A stretch of 64,000 nucleotides of DNA from Celeribacter baekdonensis B30 (GTDB taxonomy: Bacteria; Pseudomonadota; Alphaproteobacteria; Rhodobacterales; Rhodobacteraceae). The notes beneath the pieces were generated by a model. That model was not told the DNA's origin. It ran no database searches and saw only the letters and a program-made list of their open reading frames with translations. The translations under genes and the position numbers were made by a program. Location of the stretch: positions 62,001 to 126,000 of the forward strand of contig NZ_AMRK01000003.1 in NCBI RefSeq assembly GCF_000299875.1, in the 5' to 3' direction. Positions 41,260 through 52,319 of the stretch are shown one piece after another; position 1 is the stretch's first letter; every line of letters begins with the position of its first letter.

Positions 41260-42165
41260 TCAATCAGCCTTGGTTTTTTTGCGCCTTTTGCCCTTTTTAA
41301 GCGCCTCAAAGCCGACAATCACATCCAGCAATTCCGTGGTGATGTCATCTTGGCGCACCGCGCGCATTTGCCCGGTCAACCCCTCCAGACGGTCGTCGAT
41401 CGACTGTTCCGCCTGCTGCATCAGCGACATCCGTGCGGCGTTTTCGGTGACCAGCGCTTCGGCGGCGGCGCGAAACATGCTGGCGAACAGATGTTCACGG
41501 ATCAGCGCCATCAACATATCCTCGGCCGCCATTGTAAAGGACGGTAGCGTGCGCGAGACCCAAGGCGTGGCGGACAGAACGCGCAAAAGCTCAGAGTCGA
41601 GCGGCAAAAGCGACTTGATGTCTGGCACCTGCCCCGCCCCGCCGTCTCGGGTAAAATAGGCCAGAGACACAGAGATGTCGCCCGGATGGGCCGCATGGCG
41701 GATGTCGTCAAGGCGCTGGGTCAAGAGATTGGACAACCGTCCGATCCCGTCCACCGAGGCGGGCGGAAACAGCGTCTCTTTCGGGGTCATGCCCTGATCG
41801 GTCAGCGCATCTTCCATCTGCGCGCCAACGCAAAGCAGAGTGAGCGGCCCCTCCGGCCAATCTTGCACGGCTTGGGCGACATGGGCAGCCAGCGCCTCGT
41901 TGTAATTGCCGCATAATCCGTGATCTGAACCAAAGACAATCAGCACCCGCCGCACAACCGGCGTGTCCCTCGCATCCAATGGATAGTGATGCAAAAACGC
42001 CTGAAATCCGGTCAGAACCGTGTCATGATAGGCCTCGATGGCGCGGGCAGCATGATCATAAGGCGCGGCGTTGATGACCGAAAGGGTTTTCATCGTATGC
42101 ACGATGCCGCGAATGCTGTTCATGCTCTCGGTGCGCCGGGTCAGGCGTTCAAGCGACTGGGTCAT
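41260..42165 (-). CDS. atpG: N-ATPase gamma subunit
   Basis: A 301-residue central stalk subunit of the alternative F1Fo ATPase. It has the N-terminal helix [38 protein letters not shown], the central [19 protein letters not shown] and the C-terminal helix [23 protein letters not shown], then a basic tail. The C-terminal helix is diverged from housekeeping gamma, typical of N-ATPases. Last gene of the operon; its start overlaps the atpA stop. Confidence 0.88.
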   Translation of the reverse strand: MTQSLERLTRRTESMNSIRGIVHTMKTLSVINAAPYDHAARAIEAYHDTVLTGFQAFLHHYPLDARDTPVVRRVLIVFGSDHGLCGNYNEALAAHVAQAVQDWPEGPLTLLCVGAQMEDALTDQGMTPKETLFPPASVDGIGRLSNLLTQRLDDIRHAAHPGDISVSLAYFTRDGGAGQVPDIKSLLPLDSELLRVLSATPWVSRTLPSFTMAAEDMLMALIREHLFASMFRAAAEALVTENAARMSLMQQAEQSIDDRLEGLTGQMRAVRQDDITTELLDVIVGFEALKKGKRRKKTKAD

Positions 42166-43733
42166 CCTGAGCGTCCCTTGCCTGTCCCCTTGCCTGTGCC
42201 TTTGTCTGGCCCGCCGCCCGCCTGCCGCATGTGCCGACCCAGCTCGACCATCCGGGCGCGATCCGCTTCACTGATCGGCGCGTTCTCGGCAATGCGTTGG
42301 GCCAGATCGCCCAGATCGGCGCGGGCACGGGCGCGCAGCCGCAACACCACCGCCATCGTCTCCGCCTCGCTCAGCCCGTCAAACTGCCCCTCCATCGCAG
42401 CGACCAAAACCGTGAGCTGTTCGACCGCCGACATCGGATCACGCTCCGCCTGTCGCAAGGCGCCGCGCACCGCTGCCCCACGGGTCAACCGCGCCCGTGT
42501 CGCCTCATCAAGCCGTGTGCCGAAGCGGGCAAATTCTTCCAACTCCTCAAATTGCGACAGCATCACCCGCAAGTTGCCCGCCACGGACCTGAACGCTTGG
42601 CTTTGCGCCTTGCCGCCAACGCGCGATACCGAGACGCCCAAGTCCACCGCCGGAAATTGATTTTTGCGCACCAATCTGGGTGACAGGTAAATCTGGCCAT
42701 CGGTGATGGAAATCAGGTTGGTGGGAATATAGGCGGACAGGTTTTCGGCTTGGGTTTCGACCACGGGCAGCACGGTGATCGAGCCGCCGCCCGCGTCATC
42801 GGTGAATTGTCCGCCACGCTCCAACAGCCGGGCGTGGATGTAGAAAATATCGCCCGGAAAGGCCTCGCGCCCCGGCGGGCGGCGCAGCAACAGCGAGAGT
42901 TCGCGATAGGAGCGCGCGTGGTGGGTCAGATCGTCCATCACCACCAAAACATCCCGGCCCTGAGCGGCAAAAAACTCGGCCATGCTCATCGCCGCATAGG
43001 GCGCGACATAGGCCAGCCCGGCGGCGTCTTCGTCGCCTGCCGACATCACAATCGTGCGCGCCAACATACCGCCTTTGCTGAGCGCGCCGATGACTTTGGC
43101 CACCGCATCGCCACGCTGACCGATGGCGCAGTAAATGCAAATCAGATCGGTGTCTTTTTGGTTGAGGATCGCATCCACCGCCAAAGAGGTCTTGCCGGTT
43201 TGCCGATCCCCGATGATCAACTCACGCTGGCCCAACCCCACGGGCACGGCGGCGTCAATCGTTTTGATCCCCGTGGCCAAGGGTCGTTTGATCGCCTGTC
43301 TGTTGAGGATTTTCGGCGCTTCTGCTTCGACCGGGTGCTGGGCCTGGGCCTTGATCGGCCCTTTACCATCAAGCGGCGCGCCAAGCGCATTGACCACCCG
43401 GCCCAACAGCGCAAACCCCACCGCCGTGCTGACCACCCGGTGCGAGCGCAGCACCGTGTCGCCCACGGCAATCCGGTCAGATGGACCCAGCAACACCACC
43501 CCCAAACGGTCCGGTTCAAGGTCCAACACGATGCCCTGCACCCCACCCTCAAACAGCAACACCTCATCCGAGAGCGCGCGCTCCAGCCCGGTGACGATCA
43601 CAATGCCATCGGCGATCTCCGCGACCTTGCCGATCTCGCTGAGATGCGGCTTGGGGGCTTTCAGGGTCAACAATGTGTTGACAAGTCGGCCTGGGTCAAG
43701 ATCAGGGACAGTCACATCGCTCTCATGCTTCAT
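42162..43733 (-). CDS. atpA: N-ATPase alpha subunit
   Basis: A 523-residue F1 subunit. The P-loop GDRQTGKT is at residues 175-182, and [23 protein letters not shown] precedes it. The [33 protein letters not shown] block is conserved. The C-terminus carries a Lys/Gly-rich repeat-like tail ([12 protein letters not shown]). Its start overlaps the atpF stop by 11 bp. Confidence 0.95.
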   Translation of the reverse strand: MKHESDVTVPDLDPGRLVNTLLTLKAPKPHLSEIGKVAEIADGIVIVTGLERALSDEVLLFEGGVQGIVLDLEPDRLGVVLLGPSDRIAVGDTVLRSHRVVSTAVGFALLGRVVNALGAPLDGKGPIKAQAQHPVEAEAPKILNRQAIKRPLATGIKTIDAAVPVGLGQRELIIGDRQTGKTSLAVDAILNQKDTDLICIYCAIGQRGDAVAKVIGALSKGGMLARTIVMSAGDEDAAGLAYVAPYAAMSMAEFFAAQGRDVLVVMDDLTHHARSYRELSLLLRRPPGREAFPGDIFYIHARLLERGGQFTDDAGGGSITVLPVVETQAENLSAYIPTNLISITDGQIYLSPRLVRKNQFPAVDLGVSVSRVGGKAQSQAFRSVAGNLRVMLSQFEELEEFARFGTRLDEATRARLTRGAAVRGALRQAERDPMSAVEQLTVLVAAMEGQFDGLSEAETMAVVLRLRARARADLGDLAQRIAENAPISEADRARMVELGRHMRQAGGGPDKGTGKGTGKGRSG

Positions 43734-44493
43734 TGGATTGCGCCTTGAGGTCGCCCCCTGCGGACAGGTGATCCTGAATCACCGCGTCCAACCCGTCCAA
43801 ATAGCTGTCCACGGTCCAGGCCACCTGTGCCCCCCCCATGCGCAGGACAAGCCCCGGCGCCTGGTCCGGGTCAGTGCGAAACGCCGGTGTCACACCAGGA
43901 AAAGCGGCCTGAAGCTCCGCACTCAGGGCCGTTTGCGCCGCCTCTGGCAGGGTCGCATGACTGGTGAAAACCGCCTCCGTCGCGGGTCCAGAGGCCTGTT
44001 TGATGTCAGAGACCATCGGTTTGATTTGGCCTATCAGGTGATGGGCCATGCGCCCTTCCAATGTGTCATCTGCCAAATCCATCAGTGCCTTACGGGTCAA
44101 AGACAACAAAGCCCCTGCCCCTGCACGGTGCAATTTGATGCTGTATTTCTGCCCCTCTTCCGTCAAATGCGTCTGCCAGCTTTTGCGCTCTTGGTCGATG
44201 CGGGCGTGGGCCTCGGCCAACAGCGTGTCGCGTTCAATTTCGGCCTCTTGGCGCAGGCGCTCAGAGACATCGGATTGTGCCGACTGCAGCTCCGCAATCT
44301 GGGTGCGATAGGAGGCCTCCGTCGTTTTGGCGGCGGCTTCGGCCTCAGCGGCCTGTTGCATCCGGGCCTTGATCTCGGCCTCACGCGCGTCGATGCCGTC
44401 CAAAATCGGCCGATATAAAAACCGTTTCAAAAGCCAGATCAGCACCAGAAAATTGGCGATCTGGGCCGCAACCGTGATCCAGTCGATCGACAT
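43723..44493 (-). CDS. atpF: N-ATPase b subunit with delta-like C-terminal domain
   Basis: A 256-residue protein, longer than the usual b subunit. One N-terminal membrane helix ([39 protein letters not shown]) is followed by a long charged coiled coil. The last about 100 residues ([20 protein letters not shown] then [20 protein letters not shown]) recall the C-terminal part of delta subunits. No separate delta gene is present, so this extension may take over its stator function; that part is inference. Confidence 0.87.
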   Translation of the reverse strand: MSIDWITVAAQIANFLVLIWLLKRFLYRPILDGIDAREAEIKARMQQAAEAEAAAKTTEASYRTQIAELQSAQSDVSERLRQEAEIERDTLLAEAHARIDQERKSWQTHLTEEGQKYSIKLHRAGAGALLSLTRKALMDLADDTLEGRMAHHLIGQIKPMVSDIKQASGPATEAVFTSHATLPEAAQTALSAELQAAFPGVTPAFRTDPDQAPGLVLRMGGAQVAWTVDSYLDGLDAVIQDHLSAGGDLKAQSNEA

Positions 44494-44496
44494 GAT

Positions 44497-44796
44497 TTAC
44501 CCGCCCACACCCGGTGCAACCGTCTGCGCCGCCGCAACGGCGGCGTTCCAGAACGGGTTGGCAAAGAGCAGGATCATCGCCACGACGAAACAATAAATCG
44601 CCGTGGATTCAATCATCGCAAGGCTGACGAACAGGGTGCGCGACAGGGTTGAGGCGGCGTCAGGTTGTTGGGCAATGGCGCTAAGCGCGGTGGAGGCCGC
44701 CCGCCCTTCGCCAAGCGCCGGACCAATGGCGCCAAACGACACGGTGATGCCCGCTGTAAAGATCGAGATGGCGGCAATGAGACCGAGATCAGTCAT
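44497..44796 (-). CDS. atpE: N-ATPase c subunit (rotor ring)
   Basis: A 99-residue hairpin of two membrane helices. Helix 1 carries GPALGEG with a carboxylate (Glu30), followed by a polar loop AQQPDAAS. Helix 2 carries the essential ion-binding AMIESTAIY (Glu63, Ser64). Two glutamates at the ion site are typical of N-ATPase rotor subunits. They were predicted to bind Na+, but an N-type ring from Burkholderia was reported to be proton-selective, so ion choice is open. Its start overlaps the atpB stop (ATGA). Confidence 0.93.
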   Translation of the reverse strand: MTDLGLIAAISIFTAGITVSFGAIGPALGEGRAASTALSAIAQQPDAASTLSRTLFVSLAMIESTAIYCFVVAMILLFANPFWNAAVAAAQTVAPGVGG

Positions 44797-45512
44797 GATG
44801 TTTCCTTTTCAGTCTGGGGAGGATGTGCGGATTCGGATGAAGAGGCTCTTGAAGAGTCTGTGGCGCTTGAGATGTAAACCGTCGCCAGAATGGCAAAAAT
44901 ATAGGCTTGGATCATGCCGGTCAGCAGGCCCAGCACATCCATGATCACCGGAAAGAAAAATGGAGCAACCCCGAGCAGAATCGTGGCGATCACCGCCCCG
45001 CTCATGATGTTGCCATAGAGGCGCACGGCCAAAGAGACGCCGCGCGAAAATTCGGAGATGATATTGAAAGGCAGCATGATGAACGAGGGTTGGAGATAGG
45101 TCTTGAGATAGCCCCCAAGGCCCCGGCTGGTGATGCCAAACAGCGGCACGGCAATCAGGACGGAGAGCGCAAGCGCTGTGGTGGTGGACAGCGACGCGGT
45201 GGGCGGTTCAAACCCCGGAATGACCAGCAGCAAGTTGGAGACGGCGACGAATAAAAACAACGTCCCGGCATAGTAGAGCAACGGGCGATCCGAGCGTCCG
45301 GCGATCTCTTTGATCTGGCCTTCGATGCCCTGAACGATCACCTCCAACATGGTGCGCCAGCGATTTGGCGGCACATCTGGGCGCAGATTTCGGGTGACCA
45401 AAATAGAGCCCAACGTCAGCACCAACATAACGATCCAGGTGAAAAACACCGTGGCATTCAGCGAGATGCCCCATAGGTCGAACAAGATGGTTTGGTCGGG
45501 GGACAGGGTCAT
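44793..45512 (-). CDS. atpB: N-ATPase a subunit
   Basis: A 239-residue membrane subunit with five or six helices. The conserved arginine is in GVSLAVRLYGNIMSGAVIATILL, and the C-terminal helix VLGLLTGMIQAYIFAILATVYISSAT is the matching ion half-channel. Residues before MTLSPDQTILFDLWG are not part of the gene: the ATG at 45512 overlaps the atpR stop (ATGA). Confidence 0.95.
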   Translation of the reverse strand: MTLSPDQTILFDLWGISLNATVFFTWIVMLVLTLGSILVTRNLRPDVPPNRWRTMLEVIVQGIEGQIKEIAGRSDRPLLYYAGTLFLFVAVSNLLLVIPGFEPPTASLSTTTALALSVLIAVPLFGITSRGLGGYLKTYLQPSFIMLPFNIISEFSRGVSLAVRLYGNIMSGAVIATILLGVAPFFFPVIMDVLGLLTGMIQAYIFAILATVYISSATDSSRASSSESAHPPQTEKETS

Positions 45513-45823
45513 GATGTGGCTCCTGATCCAGGGGTAAACAGGTCCAAACGGATGGCGAGAAACCGCAAGATGACAAAGGCCAAGGCAAAGCCGGCAAAGG
45601 CCCAAACCCCGGCCAAGGTCACCACGACCCAGCCCGCGCCGAGCAAAAGCACCATGCGCAAAACCGCGCTCAGGATCAGGACAGGAACCGGGCGCGTGGC
45701 TTTCAAAGCGCGCCGCATGCCATAGGCAAGGCCGGCAAAAAACACCGCACTCATCACCGCGCCACTGGCAAGCCCGATCAGCAAAGCCATCCAATCCACG
45801 CTCACCGCGTCTATCGAAATCAT
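45509..45823 (-). CDS. atpR: N-ATPase accessory membrane subunit AtpR
   Basis: A 104-residue protein with three hydrophobic segments (WMALLIGLASGAVMSAVFFAGLAYG, ILSAVLRMVLLLGAGWVVVTLAGVW, FAGFALAFVILRFLAI). Its position between atpQ and atpB defines the N-ATPase operon. AtpR carries polar residues in helices and is thought to help c-ring assembly. The ATG at 45823 overlaps the end of atpQ by 4 bp. Confidence 0.88.
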   Translation of the reverse strand: MISIDAVSVDWMALLIGLASGAVMSAVFFAGLAYGMRRALKATRPVPVLILSAVLRMVLLLGAGWVVVTLAGVWAFAGFALAFVILRFLAIRLDLFTPGSGATS

Positions 45824-46124
45824 CGCTCGCCTCTTTCTTTGCTGATCCATGCCCCGGCGATGAACGCCCCAAGCACCACACCGCCCAAAATCAAAGCGAT
45901 GGTCCATGAAAACGTCTGTGGCGCGACCCGATCCAGCCACATCCCCAAAAACGCCCCGCCCACCGTGGGCACAGCAACCGACCAGCCGACCATGCCAAAG
46001 GTGCTGATGCCACGCAACGGGCTTGGGGGGGGATGATCGCGGGTCGATTTCATCCGCTGGGCATGACGTGCGATGTCACGGGCAGACTGGTCTGATCGGT
46101 CCGATTTGGGATCTGGGGGGTTGC

Positions 46125-46128
<4 letters not shown>
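45820..46128 (-). CDS. atpQ: N-ATPase accessory membrane subunit AtpQ (AtpI/AtpZ-related)
   Basis: A 102-residue protein. The soluble N-terminus (about 1-38) contains DKSDRSDQSARDIARHAQRM-like charged sequence. Two membrane helices follow: FGMVGWSVAVPTVGGAFLGMWLD, then TIALILGGVVLGAFIAGAWIS. AtpI-type proteins aid rotor assembly and possibly Mg2+ handling. It overlaps both neighbours by 4 bp. A small Pro-rich stretch (DHPPPSPL) is specific to this copy as far as I can tell. Confidence 0.88.
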
Positions 46129-47974
<1,846 letters not shown>

Positions 47975-48227
47975 TCAGATCCAAAACCCAGCGCGCACAG
48001 CACGCCCGACCGGTGAGTCCTCTCCAATCAGTGTAGCCTGATAGAAAACCACAGCAATGACATTGACCCAGGTCAGCATAGGGTGACGGATGAGAACACA
48101 AACATGTGAGGGCGACACCAAAGACCGGGCGCTGTCTGGCAGACATCAGGGGCTTTGTCAGGGCGCATGCCCTTGATAGAACAACATGATAGAACAAAGC
48201 GACAAAACAGCGAACAGGCGGAACACC

Positions 48228-48731
48228 ATGGCACAGAGCCTTGTCATCATGGGGGTAAGCGGTTGTGGCAAATCCACGCTCGGGCAGGCCATGGCGACGC
48301 AGCTTGAGTGGCGCTTTGTCGAGGGCGACGATCTTCACCCGCCCGAAAACCGTGCCGCGATGGCGGCGGGGCGGCCCTTGGATGACACAATGCGCGCGCC
48401 GTGGCTGGACCGGATCGCGGCGGAGTTGTCGCAAGACGCGGGTGTCGTGGTCTCCTGCTCCGCGCTCAAACGCGCCTATCGGGATCGGCTGCGCGGCGTG
48501 CCGGGCGTGGTTTTTATCCACCTCGCCCTGCCCTACGATGTCGCCAAATCCCGCGTCAGCGCCCGCGCGGATCACTTCATGCCCGCCACCTTGATCGACA
48601 GCCAATTCGCCACGTTGGAGCCGCCCGCCAACGAACCCGATGTGATCGAGGTCGACGCGACGGCAAGTTTTGACACGGTGCTGAACACAGCTCTTGCGAG
48701 CCTTGCAAGAATGGGCCGCTCAGCGCCTTAA
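48228..48731 (+). CDS. gntK: Gluconokinase, GntK type
   Basis: A 167-residue kinase phosphorylating D-gluconate to 6-phosphogluconate. The P-loop GVSGCGKS is at residues 9-16, then WRFVEGDDLHPPENRAAMAAGRPLDDTMRAPWLDRIA, SCSALKRAYRDRLRG and FIHLALPYDVAKSRVSAR. The ATG at 48228 (MAQSLVIMGVSG) is preferred; 14 upstream codons are not family-like. No gluconate permease or dehydratase lies beside it. Confidence 0.93.
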   Translation: MAQSLVIMGVSGCGKSTLGQAMATQLEWRFVEGDDLHPPENRAAMAAGRPLDDTMRAPWLDRIAAELSQDAGVVVSCSALKRAYRDRLRGVPGVVFIHLALPYDVAKSRVSARADHFMPATLIDSQFATLEPPANEPDVIEVDATASFDTVLNTALASLARMGRSAP

Positions 48732-48893
48732 CCCTCGGCGAGGGCATGGATTACGTTGCATGGGCTGGCGACTGAATGTCATTGGCACTGGCGTTGGCAC
48801 TGGCTTGTCTGGACTGGCGCTGAAGTGCAGGCCGATCAAGGTTATGGCTGACTTTGGCGCCGCGCGCGCCGGATCAGAGACTACCGCCTGACC

Positions 48894-49379
48894 TCAGAGC
48901 TGAGCCGCGACCGTACAGCCGCCTTGCGGCAGCATCATATCCGGCTGCGGCAGGTTCAACAACGCCTCAAGACCGGCATTGTCTGCAATCAGATCTTGCA
49001 AGGTCATGCTGTCCAACACGCCGTAAAACGCTTCTAACGCCGCCGTGAGCGCCACGCGCAACCGACAGACGGCACTGAGCGGACAGGTATTGTCATCGCC
49101 CGCGAAACATTCGGCAAAGGGTACGCCCGCTTCGAAATGACGAAACACATCGCCGATGGTGATGCTGTCGGGGCTGCGCGCCAAAGCGATGCCGCCCGAC
49201 CGCCCGCGCGTGGTGTCGATATAGCCCTCATTGGCCAAAAGATGCACCACCTGCGCCAAATGGTTCTCGGATGCATTCGCCGCTTTGGCGATCTCCGCAC
49301 GGCGCACCATATGGCCGGTGTTCACGGCACAGGCCATCAACACACGCATGGCAAGATTGGTTCGGATTGTCAGCCGCAT
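48894..49379 (-). CDS. nsrR: Rrf2 family regulator, NsrR-like (nitric oxide-sensing)
   Basis: A 161-residue Rrf2 protein. The N-terminal winged helix MRLTIRTNLAMRVLMACAV with the recognition helix ASENHLAQVVHLLANEGYI matches NsrR. Three cysteines Cys91, Cys99 and Cys105 in CFAGDDNTCPLSAVC have the CX7CX5C spacing that holds the [4Fe-4S] cluster. NO destroys the cluster and lifts repression. A candidate NsrR site lies upstream at 49451. No hmp or nor gene lies nearby. Confidence 0.85.
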   Translation of the reverse strand: MRLTIRTNLAMRVLMACAVNTGHMVRRAEIAKAANASENHLAQVVHLLANEGYIDTTRGRSGGIALARSPDSITIGDVFRHFEAGVPFAECFAGDDNTCPLSAVCRLRVALTAALEAFYGVLDSMTLQDLIADNAGLEALLNLPQPDMMLPQGGCTVAAQL

Positions 49380-49449
49380 GGCGGGGGGCTCCCTGTGAGA
49401 TTTCTGACAGCTTATAAAGCGGTGCTTTGTGCCACGTTGATCTACATCA

Positions 49450-49469
49450 GAAAGGTATATTTCAAATAG
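49450..49469 (-). promoter_or_regulatory. Candidate NsrR operator upstream of nsrR
   Basis: On the minus strand the sequence contains CTATTTGAAATATACC, with the palindromic core TATTT-G-AAATA. It resembles the NsrR box (ATGTATTTNAAATACAT-like). It lies about 75-90 bp upstream of the nsrR start and overlaps the last codons of the epimerase-like gene, suggesting autoregulation. Confidence 0.35.
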
Positions 49470-50544
49470 AGAAATAACCGCTTTCGAACCGACTTTCGGC
49501 CTCGGACCCGTTGATTGCGGTCAAAATAAGCCGATTTTCGCGGATCGTCAGCGATTTTACGCCATCAAACCCCTCCGGGCGCGGCAGAACGGCGATGGCA
49601 TGGCGCAGGGTATGGCGGGTCTCTGGAGCAAGGACGAGCGCGGTGGGCACGCCTTCGCGGGCAATCGCATTGTCACCAAGCGCCGCTTTGTGGCCCTCCG
49701 CCCCGGCCGTACAGCCATCTTCAATGCCCAAAACCCCGTCATGGCGCCCGTCCCACGGCGCATAGTCGCGCCCGCCATTGGAAATCCACAGCATCGTCAC
49801 CGGCATCACCGCGCTGTCTTTGAGCACCACGACAATGTCATTTTGTGCCGCACGGGTCACGGCGGTCCAACCGATCCCGACCTCAGCTTCCACCAAAGTG
49901 ACGAAATCCTCATGCCCGCTGCCGCGCGGATACTGGGTCAGGTCCACCATGCCGCCCCCTGCGGCGGGAAAGCGCGTCAGATCGGTGCTGCGCCCCGGAT
50001 AGGCCAAGAGATGCGCCGGTTCCAAAGGGGCCTCTGGCGTCAGAGCGGCACGTTTGGGCGAAGTGGCAATGGCATCGCCGGGAGAGACGCGGATCATCGG
50101 GTGATGAGCAAAGGTCAGCCCGCCCGGTGCGGTTGCCTCATGCGGGCCGCCTTCGATCACATGGGTTTGATAGAGCACGGGGTGGTCTTCGCAGAGCCGG
50201 ATGTCTTTCGTCACCCGCGCGCCCATGATGTCGTGATCCAACATCAGTTTCATCCCCGCACATCCCGCGCCTTGATAGCGGCTGATCAGATGCCAGCGCG
50301 AATTGGCGCTCCAGCCATGCGGTGGGCCGGGCACAAGATCGGAGGTGCCAAAGGGAGCCGCCAGAAAATCCCCCGCCAGATGGGCGTCGATCACACTGTC
50401 GGCGGCCTGCGCCGAGGGCGTACCGACCCAATGGGCGGTGTGCAAGATGTCATGACCGCCCAGAGAAAAGCGGCGAATATTGCCGACCTCAGGATCAAAG
50501 GCCAGGTCCGCAGGCCCGGCTTGAATCCTCAGCCAGCGCTCCAA
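49462..50544 (-). CDS. Aldose 1-epimerase-like (galactose mutarotase-fold) protein
   Basis: A 360-residue beta-sandwich protein of the galactose mutarotase-like superfamily. Residues around LTFAHHPMIRVSPGDAI and TMLWISNGGRDYAPWDGRHDGVLGIEDGC are the most family-like; the second carries a probable catalytic Glu in GIEDGC. The sugar substrate is unknown and it is more divergent than GalM. It begins 2 bp after rlmE ends on the same strand, so it is probably the second gene of an rlmE transcript. Confidence 0.7.
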   Translation of the reverse strand: MERWLRIQAGPADLAFDPEVGNIRRFSLGGHDILHTAHWVGTPSAQAADSVIDAHLAGDFLAAPFGTSDLVPGPPHGWSANSRWHLISRYQGAGCAGMKLMLDHDIMGARVTKDIRLCEDHPVLYQTHVIEGGPHEATAPGGLTFAHHPMIRVSPGDAIATSPKRAALTPEAPLEPAHLLAYPGRSTDLTRFPAAGGGMVDLTQYPRGSGHEDFVTLVEAEVGIGWTAVTRAAQNDIVVVLKDSAVMPVTMLWISNGGRDYAPWDGRHDGVLGIEDGCTAGAEGHKAALGDNAIAREGVPTALVLAPETRHTLRHAIAVLPRPEGFDGVKSLTIRENRLILTAINGSEAESRFESGYFSI

Positions 50545-50546
50545 GA

Positions 50547-51251
50547 TCAGCCCCTAAATCCAGTGGCCACAACGAATTTTTCCGAACTGTCCGAACGCGA
50601 CGCGGGCGGTTTGACATGCACGACCTTTTCAAACTTCTGTTTGAGCAGCTTTTGCAAATCGCCCTCCGCGCCGCCCGCCAGCACCTTGGCCACGAACGTG
50701 CCCCCCGGCTCCAAGACGTCAAAGGCAAAATAAGCCGCCGCTTCACAGAGCGCCATGATGCGTAGGTGGTCGGTCTGTTTGTGACCCGACGAGGCCGCCG
50801 CCATGTCCGACATCACCACATCGGCATTGCCGCCCAGCCAGTCTTTGACCTTTTGATCGGCATCGTCTTCCATGAAATCGAGCTGATGAATTTCGGTGCC
50901 CGCGATCGGATCGACCTGTTGCAAATCGACGCCCAGAATAGTTCCGATTTTCTTGCCGGATTTTTCGCCCAAAGCATTGACCCGCTTGACCGCCACCTGA
51001 CACCACCCGCCCGGCGCACAGCCCAGATCAACCACCCGCGCGCCGGGCACAAGAAAGCGGAATTTGTCGTCGAGTTCCAAAATCTTAAACGCCGCCCGCC
51101 CGCGGTAGCCCTCATCATGGGCCCGCTTGACATAGGGGTCGTTCAGTTGGCGCTCAAGCCAAAGCGTCGACGAGAGTTTCCGCCCCCGCGCCGATTTCAC
51201 TTTCACCCGCAGTTCGCGCGCACCGCGTCCTGAGCTTTTCTTTTCGGTCAT
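50547..51251 (-). CDS. rlmE: 23S rRNA (uridine-2552-2'-O)-methyltransferase RlmE
   Basis: A 234-residue FtsJ/RrmJ methyltransferase. [34 protein letters not shown] contains the first catalytic Lys. SAM motif I is [14 protein letters not shown], the catalytic Asp is in [17 protein letters not shown], and the second Lys is in TFVAKVL. It modifies U2552 in the ribosomal A-loop, important for late 50S assembly. The start with a basic N-terminus ([17 protein letters not shown]) is normal for alphaproteobacteria. Confidence 0.95.
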   Translation of the reverse strand: MTEKKSSGRGARELRVKVKSARGRKLSSTLWLERQLNDPYVKRAHDEGYRGRAAFKILELDDKFRFLVPGARVVDLGCAPGGWCQVAVKRVNALGEKSGKKIGTILGVDLQQVDPIAGTEIHQLDFMEDDADQKVKDWLGGNADVVMSDMAAASSGHKQTDHLRIMALCEAAAYFAFDVLEPGGTFVAKVLAGGAEGDLQKLLKQKFEKVVHVKPPASRSDSSEKFVVATGFRG

Positions 51252-51323
51252 GTGTTTTGGGTCCTTTGATCAAGGGCCTTATAGCAGGGGGATGGGGATG
51301 GGGGAAAGGGGGGTGTTACCCCC

Positions 51324-52196
51324 TCACTCAAACGCCTTCAGCCGCTTCATCAGGCTCGAGGTGTCCCACCGTCCGCCGCCCATCTTCTGCACGTCTTTGT
51401 AGAACTGATCGACTAGCGCGGTGACCGGCAGCGACGCGCCGACTTCATCCGCCGTGGCAAGGCAGATTGCCAAGTCTTTGCGCATCCAATCGACGGCAAA
51501 ACCGTGGTTGTATTCGTCCGCCAGCATGGTTTTGTGGCGGTTGATCATTTGCCATGACCCGGCGGCCCCGCCTGAGATCACTTCGACCAAGGCCTCACCG
51601 TCCAGCCCGGATTTTTCCGCCAGATGCAGCGCTTCGGACAGGCCTTGCATCAGGCCCGCGATACAGATTTGATTGCACATCTTGGCGGTCTGGCCCATGC
51701 CGACCGCGCCCAAGAGTTTCACAATCTTGCCGTAAGCGGCCATCACCGGCTCCGCCGCCGCGAAATCCGCCTCAGTCCCGCCACACATCACCGAGAGCAC
51801 GCCGTTTTCCGCGCCCGCTTGACCGCCCGACACCGGGGCGTCGACATAACCGATGCCAAAGGCGGCGGCGGCTTCGGCCAGTTCGCGGGTGACCTTGGCG
51901 GAGACCGTGGTGTGATCGACAAAAATCGCGCCTTTTTTCATCCCCGCAAAGGCCCCATCCGGGCCAAGGCAGACCGAGCGCAGATCATCATCATTACCGA
52001 CACAGCTCATGACGAAATCACACCCCTCAGACGCCTCACGCGGGGTGGCGGCATATCCGCCCTGATGCGCCTCGGCCCAGGCCTGTGCCTTGGCGCTGGT
52101 GCGGTTATAGACGGTGACCTCATGGTCCTTGGCGGCCAAATGCCCGGCCATCGGGTATCCCATGACGCCCAAACCCAAAAATCCGACTTTCGCCAT
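51324..52196 (-). CDS. Beta-hydroxyacid dehydrogenase (3-hydroxyisobutyrate/tartronate-semialdehyde type)
   Basis: A 290-residue NAD(P)-dependent enzyme. The Rossmann motif FLGLGVMGYPMAGHL opens the chain, and HTTVSAKVTRELA and FGIGYVDAPVSGGQAGAENGVLSVMCGG contain the substrate-binding Ser and Gly. The catalytic Lys is in GQTAKMCNQI. The C-terminal helical domain follows. Substrates in this family include 3-hydroxyisobutyrate, tartronate semialdehyde and succinic semialdehyde; the exact one cannot be read here. Confidence 0.88.
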   Translation of the reverse strand: MAKVGFLGLGVMGYPMAGHLAAKDHEVTVYNRTSAKAQAWAEAHQGGYAATPREASEGCDFVMSCVGNDDDLRSVCLGPDGAFAGMKKGAIFVDHTTVSAKVTRELAEAAAAFGIGYVDAPVSGGQAGAENGVLSVMCGGTEADFAAAEPVMAAYGKIVKLLGAVGMGQTAKMCNQICIAGLMQGLSEALHLAEKSGLDGEALVEVISGGAAGSWQMINRHKTMLADEYNHGFAVDWMRKDLAICLATADEVGASLPVTALVDQFYKDVQKMGGGRWDTSSLMKRLKAFE

Positions 52197-52319
52197 GGCT
52201 TTCCCCTTTGCGATCTATGTGCTTTAACGCGAGGCCAGAAGCCTAGCCCATCGGGGCGGCGCGTCAACACCCATATCCGCACAGCGGCCCCTCGGGTCCG
52301 ACCCAACACGACTGATCCC

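Noticed and set aside
48796-48822. Two adjacent TTGGCACTGGC-like repeats after gntK
   Set aside because: Only two short copies; looks like simple slippage with no sign of a CRISPR or regulatory array.
51624-52319. Upstream extension of the penicillin-acylase frame by about 230 codons
   Set aside because: It is antisense to the beta-hydroxyacid dehydrogenase gene; the signal/membrane helix begins just after 52320.
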